In this document: positions 16,427-25,143 of the stretch, piece by piece
Numbering within the stretch: the first letter of the stretch is position 1
Layout: the number at the start of each line of letters is the position of its first letter
Notes under the pieces: generated by a model
The model's input: the letters and a program-made list of their open reading frames with translations, nothing else
What the model was told of the DNA's origin: nothing
Databases searched by the model: none
Program-made: the position numbers and the translations under genes
Assembly (NCBI GenBank): GCA_964532655.1
Contig: CAZHMZ010000007.1
Coordinates: 1 to 50,782, forward strand
Direction of reading: 5' to 3'
Length of the DNA stretch: 50,782 nt
DNA from: JAJFTV01 sp964532655
Lineage (GTDB): Bacteria; Chloroflexota; Anaerolineae; Anaerolineales; Anaerolineaceae

Positions 16427-17263
16427 CTATTTAACCGATAAAGGCCCAATATTTTCTAAAGTAAATTCAAGATTCGAATCTTCTCCATAGTTAATTATCC
16501 GAAAATTGTTCTCTATGGATTTTGTTTCACGAGAAAAGTGAGTAATTATTAAATCGTCAGAACGCATAAACAATACTACCGTTTCAGGATTTGTATTAAG
16601 AACGTGGTACTTAACCTGATTTTCGGCCTTTGACCACCCAATCTCAAACAATATAATTATTACGAAAAAGAATAGAAGCATTACTCCGAAGGATAATTTC
16701 CCAAAATATTTCTCTACAAGGGAGATAAGAGGAAATTTCTTTTTGTAACCACTAGTTTCAGTCAGCAACCTTTTTTGGGTTTCTTCATCTTCTAGAGTCA
16801 GCTTCTGTATATATTTCTTGCCCTTGAGTTTTTTATTCAAAAGAGGAAAAACAAAACTTTTTCCCACACAAAATATTAATAATAAAACTGCTATCAAATT
16901 CATAATTTTATTTACTGAGTTGGTTCGATAAAGTAAATAAGGTAATAGCGATACCAATATCGTATTAGCTATTCGAGATTTTATGGGTCGGGGGATTGGG
17001 ATAGAATTAAGAAAATAGAGAATTCCATCGAAAAACAAGATTATTATGGGAATAAAAATAAGAATCAGTACTGAATAGTTGAATATATCGTTGATTCCAA
17101 TGCTAATCAAAGAATAAGGCAAGTTAAAGTAAGAAAAGTATCCAACAAAATAAACAAATACCAACATGTTTGCCAGAAATGGAATTAATGCTAATAAGAT
17201 TGCTTCATTAAGGAATGGCTTTTTTGGACTATCGTTTTGGTCCACCTTAAGAACTTCTTCCAT
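16427..17263 (-). CDS. AT-rich multi-pass membrane protein of unknown function
   Basis: No family recognised. The 278 residues include hydrophobic segments at about 20-44, 58-82, 100-115, 118-138 and 188-212, a Lys-rich cytoplasmic-looking stretch between the fourth and fifth, and a final soluble part of about 65 residues with VVLFMRSDDLIITHF and LEFTLENIGPL that may form a small beta domain. Base and codon use (AAA, ATT, AAT rich) are unlike the flanking GC-rich genes, which suggests horizontal acquisition. The ATG at 17263 has no strong ribosome binding site. It has no obvious operon partner; a pathway role is not inferable. Confidence 0.7.
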   Translation of the reverse strand: MEEVLKVDQNDSPKKPFLNEAILLALIPFLANMLVFVYFVGYFSYFNLPYSLISIGINDIFNYSVLILIFIPIIILFFDGILYFLNSIPIPRPIKSRIANTILVSLLPYLLYRTNSVNKIMNLIAVLLLIFCVGKSFVFPLLNKKLKGKKYIQKLTLEDEETQKRLLTETSGYKKKFPLISLVEKYFGKLSFGVMLLFFFVIIILFEIGWSKAENQVKYHVLNTNPETVVLFMRSDDLIITHFSRETKSIENNFRIINYGEDSNLEFTLENIGPLSVK

Positions 17264-17547
17264 AACAAATCATCCTGTGAACAGAATTTTTGATTTAGTC
17301 AATACCCCATTACAGTATATATCTGTCTTTCTGATCAGATATTCAAAAATGCAGATCAATATCCACTGATCCTGAGAATATCATTATGGGATTACAGAAA
17401 CGAATTGCTGCTCCATATCCAGTAATCTGTTAGCCAATTCATAGCCGATCCCTCGCCGGGCGAAGACGCCGCTCGGGATGACAGAACGAGCAGTGGTGCG
17501 CATGAACAGCAGAATGCCACAATTTCTACCCGCACATAATACACAAA
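17264..17547. other. Gene-free spacer with a GC-rich patch
   Basis: AT-rich DNA with no credible reading frame, interrupted at about 17450-17500 by a GC-rich patch containing CGCCGGGCGAAGACGCC and CTCGGGATGACAGA, which resembles an interspersed-repeat remnant. No RNA gene was recognised. Confidence 0.4.
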
Positions 17548-17572
17548 AAAGGGCGGGGAATGCCCGCCCTTT
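17548..17572 (-). terminator. Terminator of the ABC efflux operon
   Basis: AAAGGGCGGG and CCCGCCCTTT form a perfect 10-bp stem with a 5-base loop. On the minus strand TTTTTTGTGT follows. Confidence 0.88.
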
Positions 17573-17594
17573 CTCAATTTACCTGATTACCCTC

Positions 17595-18944
17595 TTAATC
17601 CAGCGTCACATCCGCGGACATACCCGGCTTCAGGCTGCCGTCGGTGTTCTCCAGCACCACCTTCACCGCGTACACAGTAGTCTTGCGGCCTTCGCTGGTC
17701 TGCACATTGCGGGGGGTGTATTCCGCCTGGTCGGCGATATACTGCACCGTACCGTCAAACGTGCGGTTGGGGAACGAATCCACTGTCACTTTGGCAGACT
17801 GCCCCAGGCTGATGCGTCCGTACTGGTCTTCGGGGATGTACACGGTCAGGGTCACCTGATCCAACTGCGCCATCACCATCACCAGACTGCCAGCCGCCAC
17901 CATTTCTCCCTGATCCACGTTCACCGAAACCAGTGTGCCGGAAATCGGCGCGGTCACCACCGCTTTATCGAGCTGCAGTTGCAGCAAATCCAGCGCTGCC
18001 TGTGCCTGGGCCAGACCGGCCTCGGCCTGCGCCACCACCGCGGCAGCCTGCTCGACCGCCAGATCGGCGGCATCGATCATCGGGGAATCCTCGCCAACCC
18101 GCAGAGAATCATAGGTCGCCTGGCTGTTATCCAGCATCATGCGAGCCGTAGATACCCGCGCGCGTGCCTCCAGCACATCTTCAGCGGCTGTAGTGGTCAG
18201 CATGCGATCGTACTCCAACTGACGGGCTTCCAGTTCGGCCCGGGCTGAATCCAGCCCCTTTTCGGCCTCGGCGGTGAGATATTCCTTGTCATCCGTGGTC
18301 AACTGCTCCACCTGGTCGAGGGTTTGCTGAGCGGCCAAAAAGACCATTTGAGCCGATCCCAGGCGCTTTTCGGTGTCGATAAAATCCTGGTTGCTGGCAT
18401 TGCTCAATTCCTTATCCAGATCAGCCAGGCGGGCATCCAGGGTGCTTTGTGCTGAATCCACCGCTGCCTGCGCGGAATCAATTTTCTCGTTTTTGTCGAA
18501 ATACCAGTCCGGCTGTTCGAATTCTTCAGGCTGCTGAACCGACGCCGTTTGCTTACCAGCTATTTCAGCCTGAGCCTGGGCCACTTGCATGCGTGCCGAT
18601 TGGCGGGCACTATCGGCCTGCAATTCGGCTGTTCGTTGCTGCACCTGCGCGCTGTTCACCGCTGCCTGGGCAGTCTGCACGGCGGTTTCAGCCTGGCGAT
18701 ACTGTGCCTGCAACAACTCGTCATCCAGCCGGAAAAGCACATCTCCGGCCTGTACCGTATCGCCTTCCTGAACCGGCACTTCCACCACTTTGCCGCTCAG
18801 TTCCGGCACCACATTGACTTCCACAGCCGAGATGGTGCCCGATGCTTCAATGGAACCGTTGCCGGTATCTTTCACCGGTTCACAGGCTGACAGCAGAAAC
18901 ATGGCAATGACCACCAGGCAAATGAGTATTCTCGATTTTTTCAT
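17595..18944 (-). CDS. HlyD-family membrane fusion lipoprotein of an efflux pump
   Basis: Periplasmic-adaptor-type subunit, anchored as a lipoprotein: signal peptide with lipobox LLSAC (Cys21). The biotinyl-lipoyl half motifs are GTISAVEVNVVPELSGKVVE, then QEGDTVQAGDVLFRLDD before, and APISGTLVSVNVDQGEMVAA after, a very long coiled-coil hairpin of about 220 residues rich in Ala, Gln and Asp. The beta-barrel region ends with TVYAVKVVLENTDGSLKPGM. The frame extends to 18959, but GGAGG lies 5 bases before the ATG at 18944, giving 449 residues. It is the last gene of an operon with one ABC-2 permease and two ATPases. Substrate class is unknown. Confidence 0.92.
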   Translation of the reverse strand: MKKSRILICLVVIAMFLLSACEPVKDTGNGSIEASGTISAVEVNVVPELSGKVVEVPVQEGDTVQAGDVLFRLDDELLQAQYRQAETAVQTAQAAVNSAQVQQRTAELQADSARQSARMQVAQAQAEIAGKQTASVQQPEEFEQPDWYFDKNEKIDSAQAAVDSAQSTLDARLADLDKELSNASNQDFIDTEKRLGSAQMVFLAAQQTLDQVEQLTTDDKEYLTAEAEKGLDSARAELEARQLEYDRMLTTTAAEDVLEARARVSTARMMLDNSQATYDSLRVGEDSPMIDAADLAVEQAAAVVAQAEAGLAQAQAALDLLQLQLDKAVVTAPISGTLVSVNVDQGEMVAAGSLVMVMAQLDQVTLTVYIPEDQYGRISLGQSAKVTVDSFPNRTFDGTVQYIADQAEYTPRNVQTSEGRKTTVYAVKVVLENTDGSLKPGMSADVTLD

Positions 18945-18970
18945 GACCGCCTCCAACAAAGATATAAAAA

Positions 18971-20104
18971 TTACAGACGCTTGCGAAACGCCAGCACGCT
19001 GGCGGTGAAATAGACAATGCTCAGAACGATCAACGGGATGATGGATGTATTGAGCAGCATCGCGCCGGATACCCCGCGCACCATAATGGCGCGCACAATT
19101 TCAAGATAATGTGTCACCGGCAGCAACTCGCTATATAAGAATGTCACCAGGGGCATATTGTCGCGCGGGAAAATCATGCCGGACAGGATGATGGCCGGGA
19201 TCAGAATGATAAATACCGAAAGGTAAATGGCCTGCATCTGCGTTTGTGACAGGTTGGACACCAACACCCCCATCCCCAGCGAGCCCAGAATAAACACAAT
19301 ACTGAGCCCAACAAGCTCCCAGTAATTGCCGGCCACCTCCACCCCAAACAGTAATTTACCTAGAAAGAGCAGCACAAACAGGTTGAACACGCTGACCAGC
19401 AAATACGGGATGATCTTTCCCAGCATCAGCTCCCAGGAACGGATGGGTGTGACAATCAACTGCTCCATGGTGCCCTGTTCCCGCTCGCGTACGATGGCCA
19501 GGGCGGTGAGCAGAAGGGTTTGCACCTGTAAAATGACCGGGATCAACCCGGGGATCATAAATTTTTTGGCATCGCCATTGGGGTTGTATAGGGTGATGGA
19601 AAACGATTCGATCGGGAAGGTGATGCCGGATGCCACTGGGTTGCGTGTAAACTGATCGATCAAAATCTGCTGCGACAGATTGGATGCGATGGCGTTGATC
19701 TTCAGCTGGATGGTCTGCACATCAGTGGGATCGGTGGACCCGTTGATATAGAACTGCACTCTGGCCGTCTCACCGGTATTCAGGTTGCGCCCAAAATCTT
19801 CGGGGATGAGAATCCCCACATCCGCCTTGTCCTGGTCAATCAGGCTGACCAGTTCATCCTCGCCCAGGGCGTCATACACCAGTTCAAAGTCATTACTGGC
19901 GATGAATTTCTGGATGAAGGCGCGGCTGTCATCCGTTCTGGAGAAATCTGCCACCGCGATGGGAATTTCGTTCCGTTCAGCCGAGATACCGTATCCCAGC
20001 AGAATCAGCAGCAGCGCCGGCAAGGCTAAAATCAAGCCCAGCGTCCGCGGATCGCGCCAGATGTGGTACATCTCCTTTTTCATGATGGTCAATAAGCGTT
20101 CCAT
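18971..20104 (-). CDS. ABC-2 type permease (YhhJ/YbhR-like)
   Basis: Membrane subunit of an exporter, 377 residues. TM1 near 23-42 (LGLILALPALLLILLGYGIS), a large extracytoplasmic loop (45-175) with VDQDKADVGILIPEDF-like sequence, then five TM segments from about 180 on. REREQGTMEQLIVTPIRSWE is the typical cytoplasmic coupling motif of ABC-2 permeases, and GMIFPRDNMP matches the conserved extracellular loop. GGAGGAG overlaps the preceding ATPase stop, 4 bases from this ATG. In YbhFSR-type pumps two permease genes are usual; only one is here, so it may act as a homodimer. Confidence 0.92.
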   Translation of the reverse strand: MERLLTIMKKEMYHIWRDPRTLGLILALPALLLILLGYGISAERNEIPIAVADFSRTDDSRAFIQKFIASNDFELVYDALGEDELVSLIDQDKADVGILIPEDFGRNLNTGETARVQFYINGSTDPTDVQTIQLKINAIASNLSQQILIDQFTRNPVASGITFPIESFSITLYNPNGDAKKFMIPGLIPVILQVQTLLLTALAIVREREQGTMEQLIVTPIRSWELMLGKIIPYLLVSVFNLFVLLFLGKLLFGVEVAGNYWELVGLSIVFILGSLGMGVLVSNLSQTQMQAIYLSVFIILIPAIILSGMIFPRDNMPLVTFLYSELLPVTHYLEIVRAIMVRGVSGAMLLNTSIIPLIVLSIVYFTASVLAFRKRL

Positions 20105-20108
20105 AGGC

Positions 20109-21077
20109 CTACTCCTCCAGCGCTTTGTTTCCGCCGGCAGACGCCTTGAGACGGCGCTGCTCGATCAGGTAAATAAACACATCTTCCAGCGAGGGCTGGC
20201 TCACATCCATGCGGTTGACATGGATGTTCTGCTCAACCAGCAGCTCCATCACACGGGACTGATCCTCGAGTGAGTTCACCAGCACATGCAACTGCACCCC
20301 ATGCACCGAGGCATCCAGCACGCCCGGCTGCCCATCCAGAGCGACCTCGGCATCCAGGGGCCGGTCGCATTCAATGTTGAACAACACACCCGGAAGCTGA
20401 TCGCGCAGGGTATCGGGGCTGGCCAGGGCAATCAACTTACCCTGGTACATCATGCCGATGGTGTTGCAGTACTCTGCTTCATCCATGTAGTGCGTGGTGG
20501 CCAGCACGCTGACCCCCTCACCCGCCATCTCGTACACCATGTTCCAGAATTCGCGCCGTGAGATCGGGTCGACGCCCGCGGTCGGCTCATCCAGAAACAG
20601 CATGGGTGGGTGATGCACAATGGCACAAGCCAACGCCAGCCGCTGCCGCCACGCGCCGGAAATTTGCCCGGTGCGCTGGGTCTGATAATCCTTCAGCCCG
20701 GCCATGTCAATCAACCGATCGACGGTTTGAGAGCGTTTATCGGCCGGCACCGAATACACGGAGGCATAAAACATCAGATTTTCGCGCGGGGTCAGATCGT
20801 TATACAGCGAAAACTTTTGCGACATATAACCGATGCGTTTTTTAATTTGTTCAGGATCGCGGGTTACGTCATATCCCAGTACGGTTGCGGTGCCGCCGCT
20901 GGGTTTCAGAATGCCGCACAGCATACGGATGATGGTGGTCTTACCGGCCCCATTTGGTCCCAGCAGACCGAAGATCTCGCCCTTGGGGATGTAAAAGTCA
21001 ACCCCCCGCACCGCCGAGAAATGCCCAAACGTGCGGGCCAATTGATGGGTTTCAACCGCGTTGGTATATTCAATCAT
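20109..21077 (-). CDS. ABC transporter ATPase, second of two
   Basis: Nucleotide-binding subunit of 322 residues. Walker A is GPNGAGKTT (about 40-48), Q-loop YMSQKFSLY, signature ISGAWRQRLALA where the usual LSGG reads ISGA, Walker B MLFLDEPTAGVD and switch His in LATTHYMDEAE. After about 220 a C-terminal domain typical of drug-type exporters follows. Starts within a 4-base ATGA overlap with the upstream ATPase gene. Together they correspond to the two halves of YbhF, here as separate proteins. Confidence 0.93.
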   Translation of the reverse strand: MIEYTNAVETHQLARTFGHFSAVRGVDFYIPKGEIFGLLGPNGAGKTTIIRMLCGILKPSGGTATVLGYDVTRDPEQIKKRIGYMSQKFSLYNDLTPRENLMFYASVYSVPADKRSQTVDRLIDMAGLKDYQTQRTGQISGAWRQRLALACAIVHHPPMLFLDEPTAGVDPISRREFWNMVYEMAGEGVSVLATTHYMDEAEYCNTIGMMYQGKLIALASPDTLRDQLPGVLFNIECDRPLDAEVALDGQPGVLDASVHGVQLHVLVNSLEDQSRVMELLVEQNIHVNRMDVSQPSLEDVFIYLIEQRRLKASAGGNKALEE

Positions 21078-22027
21078 GGAAGGGCCTGCCGCTGTTCGAT
21101 CATGTGAACAAACACATCTTCCATGGTGCCTTTGGCCTCGCGCAGCAAACGCACCTCCAGTGATTGTTCACGGATCTGCGCTTCCAGGCTGGCGATCACA
21201 CGTTCCACAGCTTCGGTGGTATTCGCCACCGCCAGGCGCAGCCGATCGCCCACCGGTCTCCAGGTCATCACCCCTTCCAGGCTGCCCACAATCTGACGGA
21301 TGGCTTTCCGCGGGCGGGCTTTCACCTCTATTACCCGGAACGGCAGTTGACCAATGAGGGTTTCCGGTTTTCCGGAGGCAAGCAAATGTCCGTCATACAG
21401 AATCCCCACCTCATGACAGCGTTCTGCCTCATCCATATAAGGGGTGCTCACCAGCACAGCAACATCGTTCTGGACCACGCTCGAAAGCAGCAGCCATAGT
21501 TCGCGCCGTGAAACCGGATCCACCCCGGTGGAGGGTTCATCCAGCAGCAACACCTTGGGATCATGCGCCAGCGCGCACGCAAGGGCCAGTTTTTTCTTCA
21601 TCCCACCGGAAAGATACCCGGCCTTACGGCCCCTGAAATCGGACAGATGAATAAACTCCAGCATCTCATCAATCCGGGTACGCTTGTGCTCTTTGTGAAC
21701 GCCGTTGATATCGGCAAAAAATTCCAGGTTCTCCTGTACGGTCAGATCGGGATACAGGCTGAAGTTTTGCGGCATGTATCCGATGCAGGCGCGTACCTTC
21801 TCGGCCTGGTCATGCACGCGAAAACCGCCAATTTTAGCCGTGCCGGAACTTTCGCGCATGACCGTGGAGAGGATGCGCAGCGCGGTGGTTTTTCCGGCGC
21901 CGTCCGGGCCGATCAGCCCATAAAGTTGGCCGGGATATACCTCAACGGACAGACCGGATAATGCCTGCCTGTCCCGCTGGGATGGATATCGTTTGGTCAG
22001 ATCCTGAACAAAGATGGCTTGTTCCAT
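21074..22027 (-). CDS. ABC transporter ATPase, first of two
   Basis: Nucleotide-binding subunit of 317 residues. Walker A is GPDGAGKTT, with Asp where most have Asn, as in the N-terminal half of YbhF. Q-loop YMPQNFSLYP, canonical signature LSGGMKKKLALA, Walker B VLLLDEPSTGVD, and switch region VSTPYMDEAERC where Pro replaces the usual His. That loss, and the degenerate signature in its partner, suggest that one composite ATP site may be weak. First gene of the efflux operon; divergent from a two-component system 219 bases away. Confidence 0.93.
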   Translation of the reverse strand: MEQAIFVQDLTKRYPSQRDRQALSGLSVEVYPGQLYGLIGPDGAGKTTALRILSTVMRESSGTAKIGGFRVHDQAEKVRACIGYMPQNFSLYPDLTVQENLEFFADINGVHKEHKRTRIDEMLEFIHLSDFRGRKAGYLSGGMKKKLALACALAHDPKVLLLDEPSTGVDPVSRRELWLLLSSVVQNDVAVLVSTPYMDEAERCHEVGILYDGHLLASGKPETLIGQLPFRVIEVKARPRKAIRQIVGSLEGVMTWRPVGDRLRLAVANTTEAVERVIASLEAQIREQSLEVRLLREAKGTMEDVFVHMIEQRQALP

Positions 22028-22116
22028 AAAGCATGGTCTCCGTGAAGGGTATTTCCATATTGTTGAAAATCAGTGGAAACCCGGTTCGATGAGAATCGAT
22101 TTATTAGTGAAGATAC

Positions 22117-22139
22117 CTTATTCCTCTCGCCGGAATAAG
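22117..22139. promoter_or_regulatory. Candidate operator between efflux operon and two-component system
   Basis: CTTATTCC (22117-22124) and GGAATAAG (22132-22139) form an 8-bp dyad with a 7-base spacer. Further right lie ATGAC-N4-GTCAT and two copies of an ACTGGYAT motif. The cluster in the shared divergent spacer is a likely binding site for the adjacent response regulator. Confidence 0.45.
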
Positions 22140-22246
22140 ATAACTGGCATAACCAGCCTGATGACACGCGTCATTTTTCAGGTGACTGGTATCACAACCG
22201 CCCTGCCAAAAAGATTTTCGAAAGGCCGTTATGTTATGATTGGGTC

Positions 22247-23479
22247 ATGAAAAGGCGAATCGAACCGGGTTTGCTGGTCATTTTTCGGTATTACTCAGCC
22301 GTTGCGGTAGCTTACTTTACGCTGATCATCACGGCAGCCATGCGCCAGCAGGGATCGCTTTCTGTGCCGTTGCAGCACTGGTCCTGGCTGAATGTACTGT
22401 TGTTCGCCTTTTTATTCGCTTATCTCTCGTGGCCGTGGCTGCAACGCAAGATGAAAGCCTGGTATCTGCCGGTTGCCATCACCCTCTCCGTCGCCGTCCC
22501 GCTGTTAAGCAACCTGTTTGATTATTTTCTGCCCTCCCAGAGAACAGCCGAGATCCTGATTACCCGCAGTTGGATGCTGTTTCCCATCTTGACCGTTCCG
22601 CTGGTTTTGATCGCCTGGCAGTACGAGTTTAAATATGTACTGCTGCTGATCGTGCTATCCACCATTCTGGATGAGAGCATGCTGATCCCGGCGGTTTCGT
22701 CACTGGATCTGGATTCGCTGATGATCCTGGGACAGCCGCTCATCCGCGCGTTTGCCTTCGGCATCATCGGGCATATCCTCACGCACCTGTTGGAGATTCA
22801 ACGATCCCAACAGCGCGCTCTGCTGCAAGCCAATGTGGAAATCAGCAAATACAGCCAGACGCTGGAACAGTTGGCCGTAAGCCGCGAACGCAACCGGATT
22901 GCGCGCGAGCTGCACGACACACTGGCGCATACACTGAGCGGTCTGGCCGTCAGGCTGGAGGCGCTGAAGACCACCATCGACCCGGAACAGACACAGATTC
23001 AGGGGGAGCTGGAAAGATCGCTCACGGTGGTGCGGGATGGGCTCAAGGAGACCCGTCGGGTATTGAAAGACCTGCGTCCCCGTGTTTTGGAGGATCTGGG
23101 TCTGGCGGCAGCCATTCAAAATATGTCCATCTCAGCCGCAGAGCGCGCCAATTTCACCGTTCATACACAATTGGATAACGTATTGCAGCTTCCGCATGAA
23201 ACCGAGATGAACCTCTACCGCATCGCCCAGGAAGCGCTGGAAAACGTGGCGCTGCATGCCGGGGCGAAAGAGGTGAATGTGAAGTTGACGCAGTCGGATC
23301 ACCAGCTTACCCTGCTGATTGAGGATGACGGCGCAGGATTTGAGCCGGAAGATCTATCCGGCAGCGGCGAGCAGTTTGGCATTACCGGTATGCAGGAGCG
23401 CGCCGCATTGATCGGCGGGAAATTGACCATCGACAGTTCTTCGGCGGGAACCTCGCTTAAAATGACCATGGATCTGTGA
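22247..23479 (+). CDS. Sensor histidine kinase, NarL/DesK type with multi-TM input
   Basis: Membrane sensor kinase of 410 residues. The first 180 residues hold about six hydrophobic segments (near 10-32, 46-62, 72-92, 108-124, 128-142, 158-178) and no large loop, so the signal may be membrane-borne or a drug effect. A short coiled coil (185-212) leads to His223 in ARELHDTLAH, and the ATPase domain has YRIAQEALENVALHA and EDDGAGFEPEDL. It is followed one base later by its response regulator and is divergent from the ABC efflux operon, an arrangement typical of sensors that induce drug or antimicrobial peptide export. Confidence 0.92.
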   Translation: MKRRIEPGLLVIFRYYSAVAVAYFTLIITAAMRQQGSLSVPLQHWSWLNVLLFAFLFAYLSWPWLQRKMKAWYLPVAITLSVAVPLLSNLFDYFLPSQRTAEILITRSWMLFPILTVPLVLIAWQYEFKYVLLLIVLSTILDESMLIPAVSSLDLDSLMILGQPLIRAFAFGIIGHILTHLLEIQRSQQRALLQANVEISKYSQTLEQLAVSRERNRIARELHDTLAHTLSGLAVRLEALKTTIDPEQTQIQGELERSLTVVRDGLKETRRVLKDLRPRVLEDLGLAAAIQNMSISAAERANFTVHTQLDNVLQLPHETEMNLYRIAQEALENVALHAGAKEVNVKLTQSDHQLTLLIEDDGAGFEPEDLSGSGEQFGITGMQERAALIGGKLTIDSSSAGTSLKMTMDL

Positions 23480-23480
23480 C

Positions 23481-24128
23481 ATGATACGCGTGTTAATTTG
23501 TGACGACCAGGAATTTGTGTGCGAAGGACTTAAGATGATCCTGTCCTCCGATCCTGAGATTCAAGTAATCGGGACCGCCCTGGATGGAAAAGAGGGTCTG
23601 GAGAAAATTGAGCAGAATCCGCCCGACCTGGTGCTGATGGATCTGAAAATGCCGGTGATGAACGGCATCCAGACCACGCGCGCCATCAAACAAAAGTATC
23701 CGTCCATTTTTATCCTGGTGCTGACCACTTATGACGATGATGAATGGCTGTTTGATGCCATCCGCAGCGGCGCGGCCGGATATTTGCTGAAAGACACCCC
23801 CCGCGATGACCTGATCGCCGCCATTAAGGGCACCGTCAAAGGAAAATCGTATATCGATCCCTCGGTGGCCGGCAAGATACTGACCAATATTGAACAAAAA
23901 AAGCCGATCGAACAGCAGCCCACCAGCATCCTGTTGAATGATCGTGAAAAAGAGATCCTGCAATTGCTGGTGCGCGGCCTGACCAATGCCGATATTGCCC
24001 GGCAAATCTATCTTTCAGAGGGTACCGTGCGCAATTACACCAGTGCCATTTTCAGCAAGCTGGGCGTCTCCGACCGTACCCAGGCTGTTGTGGCCGCCCT
24101 GAAATACGGGTTGGTCGATATCCGGTAA
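23481..24128 (+). CDS. NarL/LuxR-family response regulator
   Basis: Response regulator of 215 residues. Acidic pocket DD in LICDDQ, phospho-acceptor Asp54 in LVLMDLKMPVMNG, Thr in LVLTTYDDDEW and Lys in YLLKDTP. The LuxR HTH (about 150-212) reads LNDREKEILQLLVRGLTNAD, then EGTVRNYTSAIFSKLGVSDR. Start ATG is directly after the kinase TGA, so translation is coupled. It probably acts on the divergent spacer to control the ABC efflux operon. Confidence 0.93.
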   Translation: MIRVLICDDQEFVCEGLKMILSSDPEIQVIGTALDGKEGLEKIEQNPPDLVLMDLKMPVMNGIQTTRAIKQKYPSIFILVLTTYDDDEWLFDAIRSGAAGYLLKDTPRDDLIAAIKGTVKGKSYIDPSVAGKILTNIEQKKPIEQQPTSILLNDREKEILQLLVRGLTNADIARQIYLSEGTVRNYTSAIFSKLGVSDRTQAVVAALKYGLVDIR

Positions 24129-24179
24129 TCTGAATTTTTCTCATTCATTTCTCATCTTTTGTGCCTGGGCTTCACCCTT

Positions 24180-24198
24180 CTCTCATCTTTTTTGAGAG
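24180..24198 (+). terminator. Terminator after the kinase/regulator pair
   Basis: CTCTCA and TGAGAG form a 6-bp stem followed by ATTTTTTC. The remaining bases to 24419 are AT-rich leader for the next gene; no other signal is clear. Confidence 0.6.
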
Positions 24199-24419
24199 AT
24201 TTTTTCATATTCCCTTAATCCCTGTCCGTATACTCATTCCTAAGAGAACATATCCGGACATTATTGATCAAATTCTTTCTCTTTTTCACCCGGTGAACTT
24301 CTCCAAATCCGCTGACATGTTCAGTTTTATAAGGGGGTACAGCATATTCAAAGAACCAATCATTCTTCAGAGTTTTCTATTGTCGATTCGTCTACATACA
24401 TAATTCAGAGGGGTAAAAA

Positions 24420-24932
24420 ATGACAGTACAACGGAAAAAATTATTTCGCTTCATCATGCCGGTCACCACCCTGCTGCTTCTGGCAGTGATGGTTATCCCG
24501 GTCAGCGCACAGGAAACACCCACCTCCTGTCTCGACTGCGGATGCAATGACAACTGCACCCTGACGTTGGGCTACTGGAAAACACATTCCAGCTACGGAC
24601 CGGCTCCGTATGACGATGTGTGGGGTGGACGCGAAGACCTGATGTTCTTCTCCAGCGGATTAACCTATATTCAGGTTTTGAATAATGCTCCAAAAGGAAA
24701 CGCGTATTATATTCTGGCCCGTCAGTACATCGCCGGCAAATTCAACGAGTTCGTGGGTGTTTCCATTACCCCTGAGGTCACCGCGGCGCTGGTTTGGGCA
24801 AGGGATTACTTTATTGCCTATAACCCCACCACCGGAAATGAAAAACCCATCCGCGCGGATGCCATTTACTACGCAGATCTGATCGATCAATACAATTCCG
24901 GCGCCATTGGCCCGGGTCACTGCTCGGATTAG
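24420..24932 (+). CDS. Secreted GYWKTH-motif protein of unknown function
   Basis: Exported small protein of 170 residues. Signal peptide: Lys/Arg start, hydrophobic core 12-27, likely cleavage after Ala30 (PVSA). The mature protein begins with a Cys-rich stretch (CLDCGCNDNC, 37-46) followed by TLTLGYWKTH (47-56), a motif found in many secreted bacterial proteins of unknown role. The rest is helical-looking and ends in a Cys (GHCSD), so a disulfide is possible. GAGGGG lies 6 bases upstream of the ATG. It has its own terminator and sits alone, next to the array at 25144-25310. Cell-surface or extracellular location is likely; activity cannot be stated. Confidence 0.8.
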   Translation: MTVQRKKLFRFIMPVTTLLLLAVMVIPVSAQETPTSCLDCGCNDNCTLTLGYWKTHSSYGPAPYDDVWGGREDLMFFSSGLTYIQVLNNAPKGNAYYILARQYIAGKFNEFVGVSITPEVTAALVWARDYFIAYNPTTGNEKPIRADAIYYADLIDQYNSGAIGPGHCSD

Positions 24933-24961
24933 TTTCAACAAACTGTAAAAGTCTTTTTTTT

Positions 24962-24987
24962 ACGGGCGGGAGCAATCTCCCGCCCGT
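24962..24987 (+). terminator. Terminator of the GYWKTH gene
   Basis: ACGGGCGGGAG and CTCCCGCCCGT form a perfect 11-bp stem with CAAT loop, followed by TTTTTTATAT. Confidence 0.92.
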
Positions 24988-25143
24988 TTTTTATATCAGA
25001 GCAGAATAATTGTGTAATTAATCTATACGCATTATGATAATATTTGATTTTGTGTTTTTCATAGAAAAGAGTTGTTTTTTTGTTCACCTGCATGTAATTT
25101 TTGCCTTAAGGCTTGATTGGCTTATATAAATGGTTCAGCCAGG

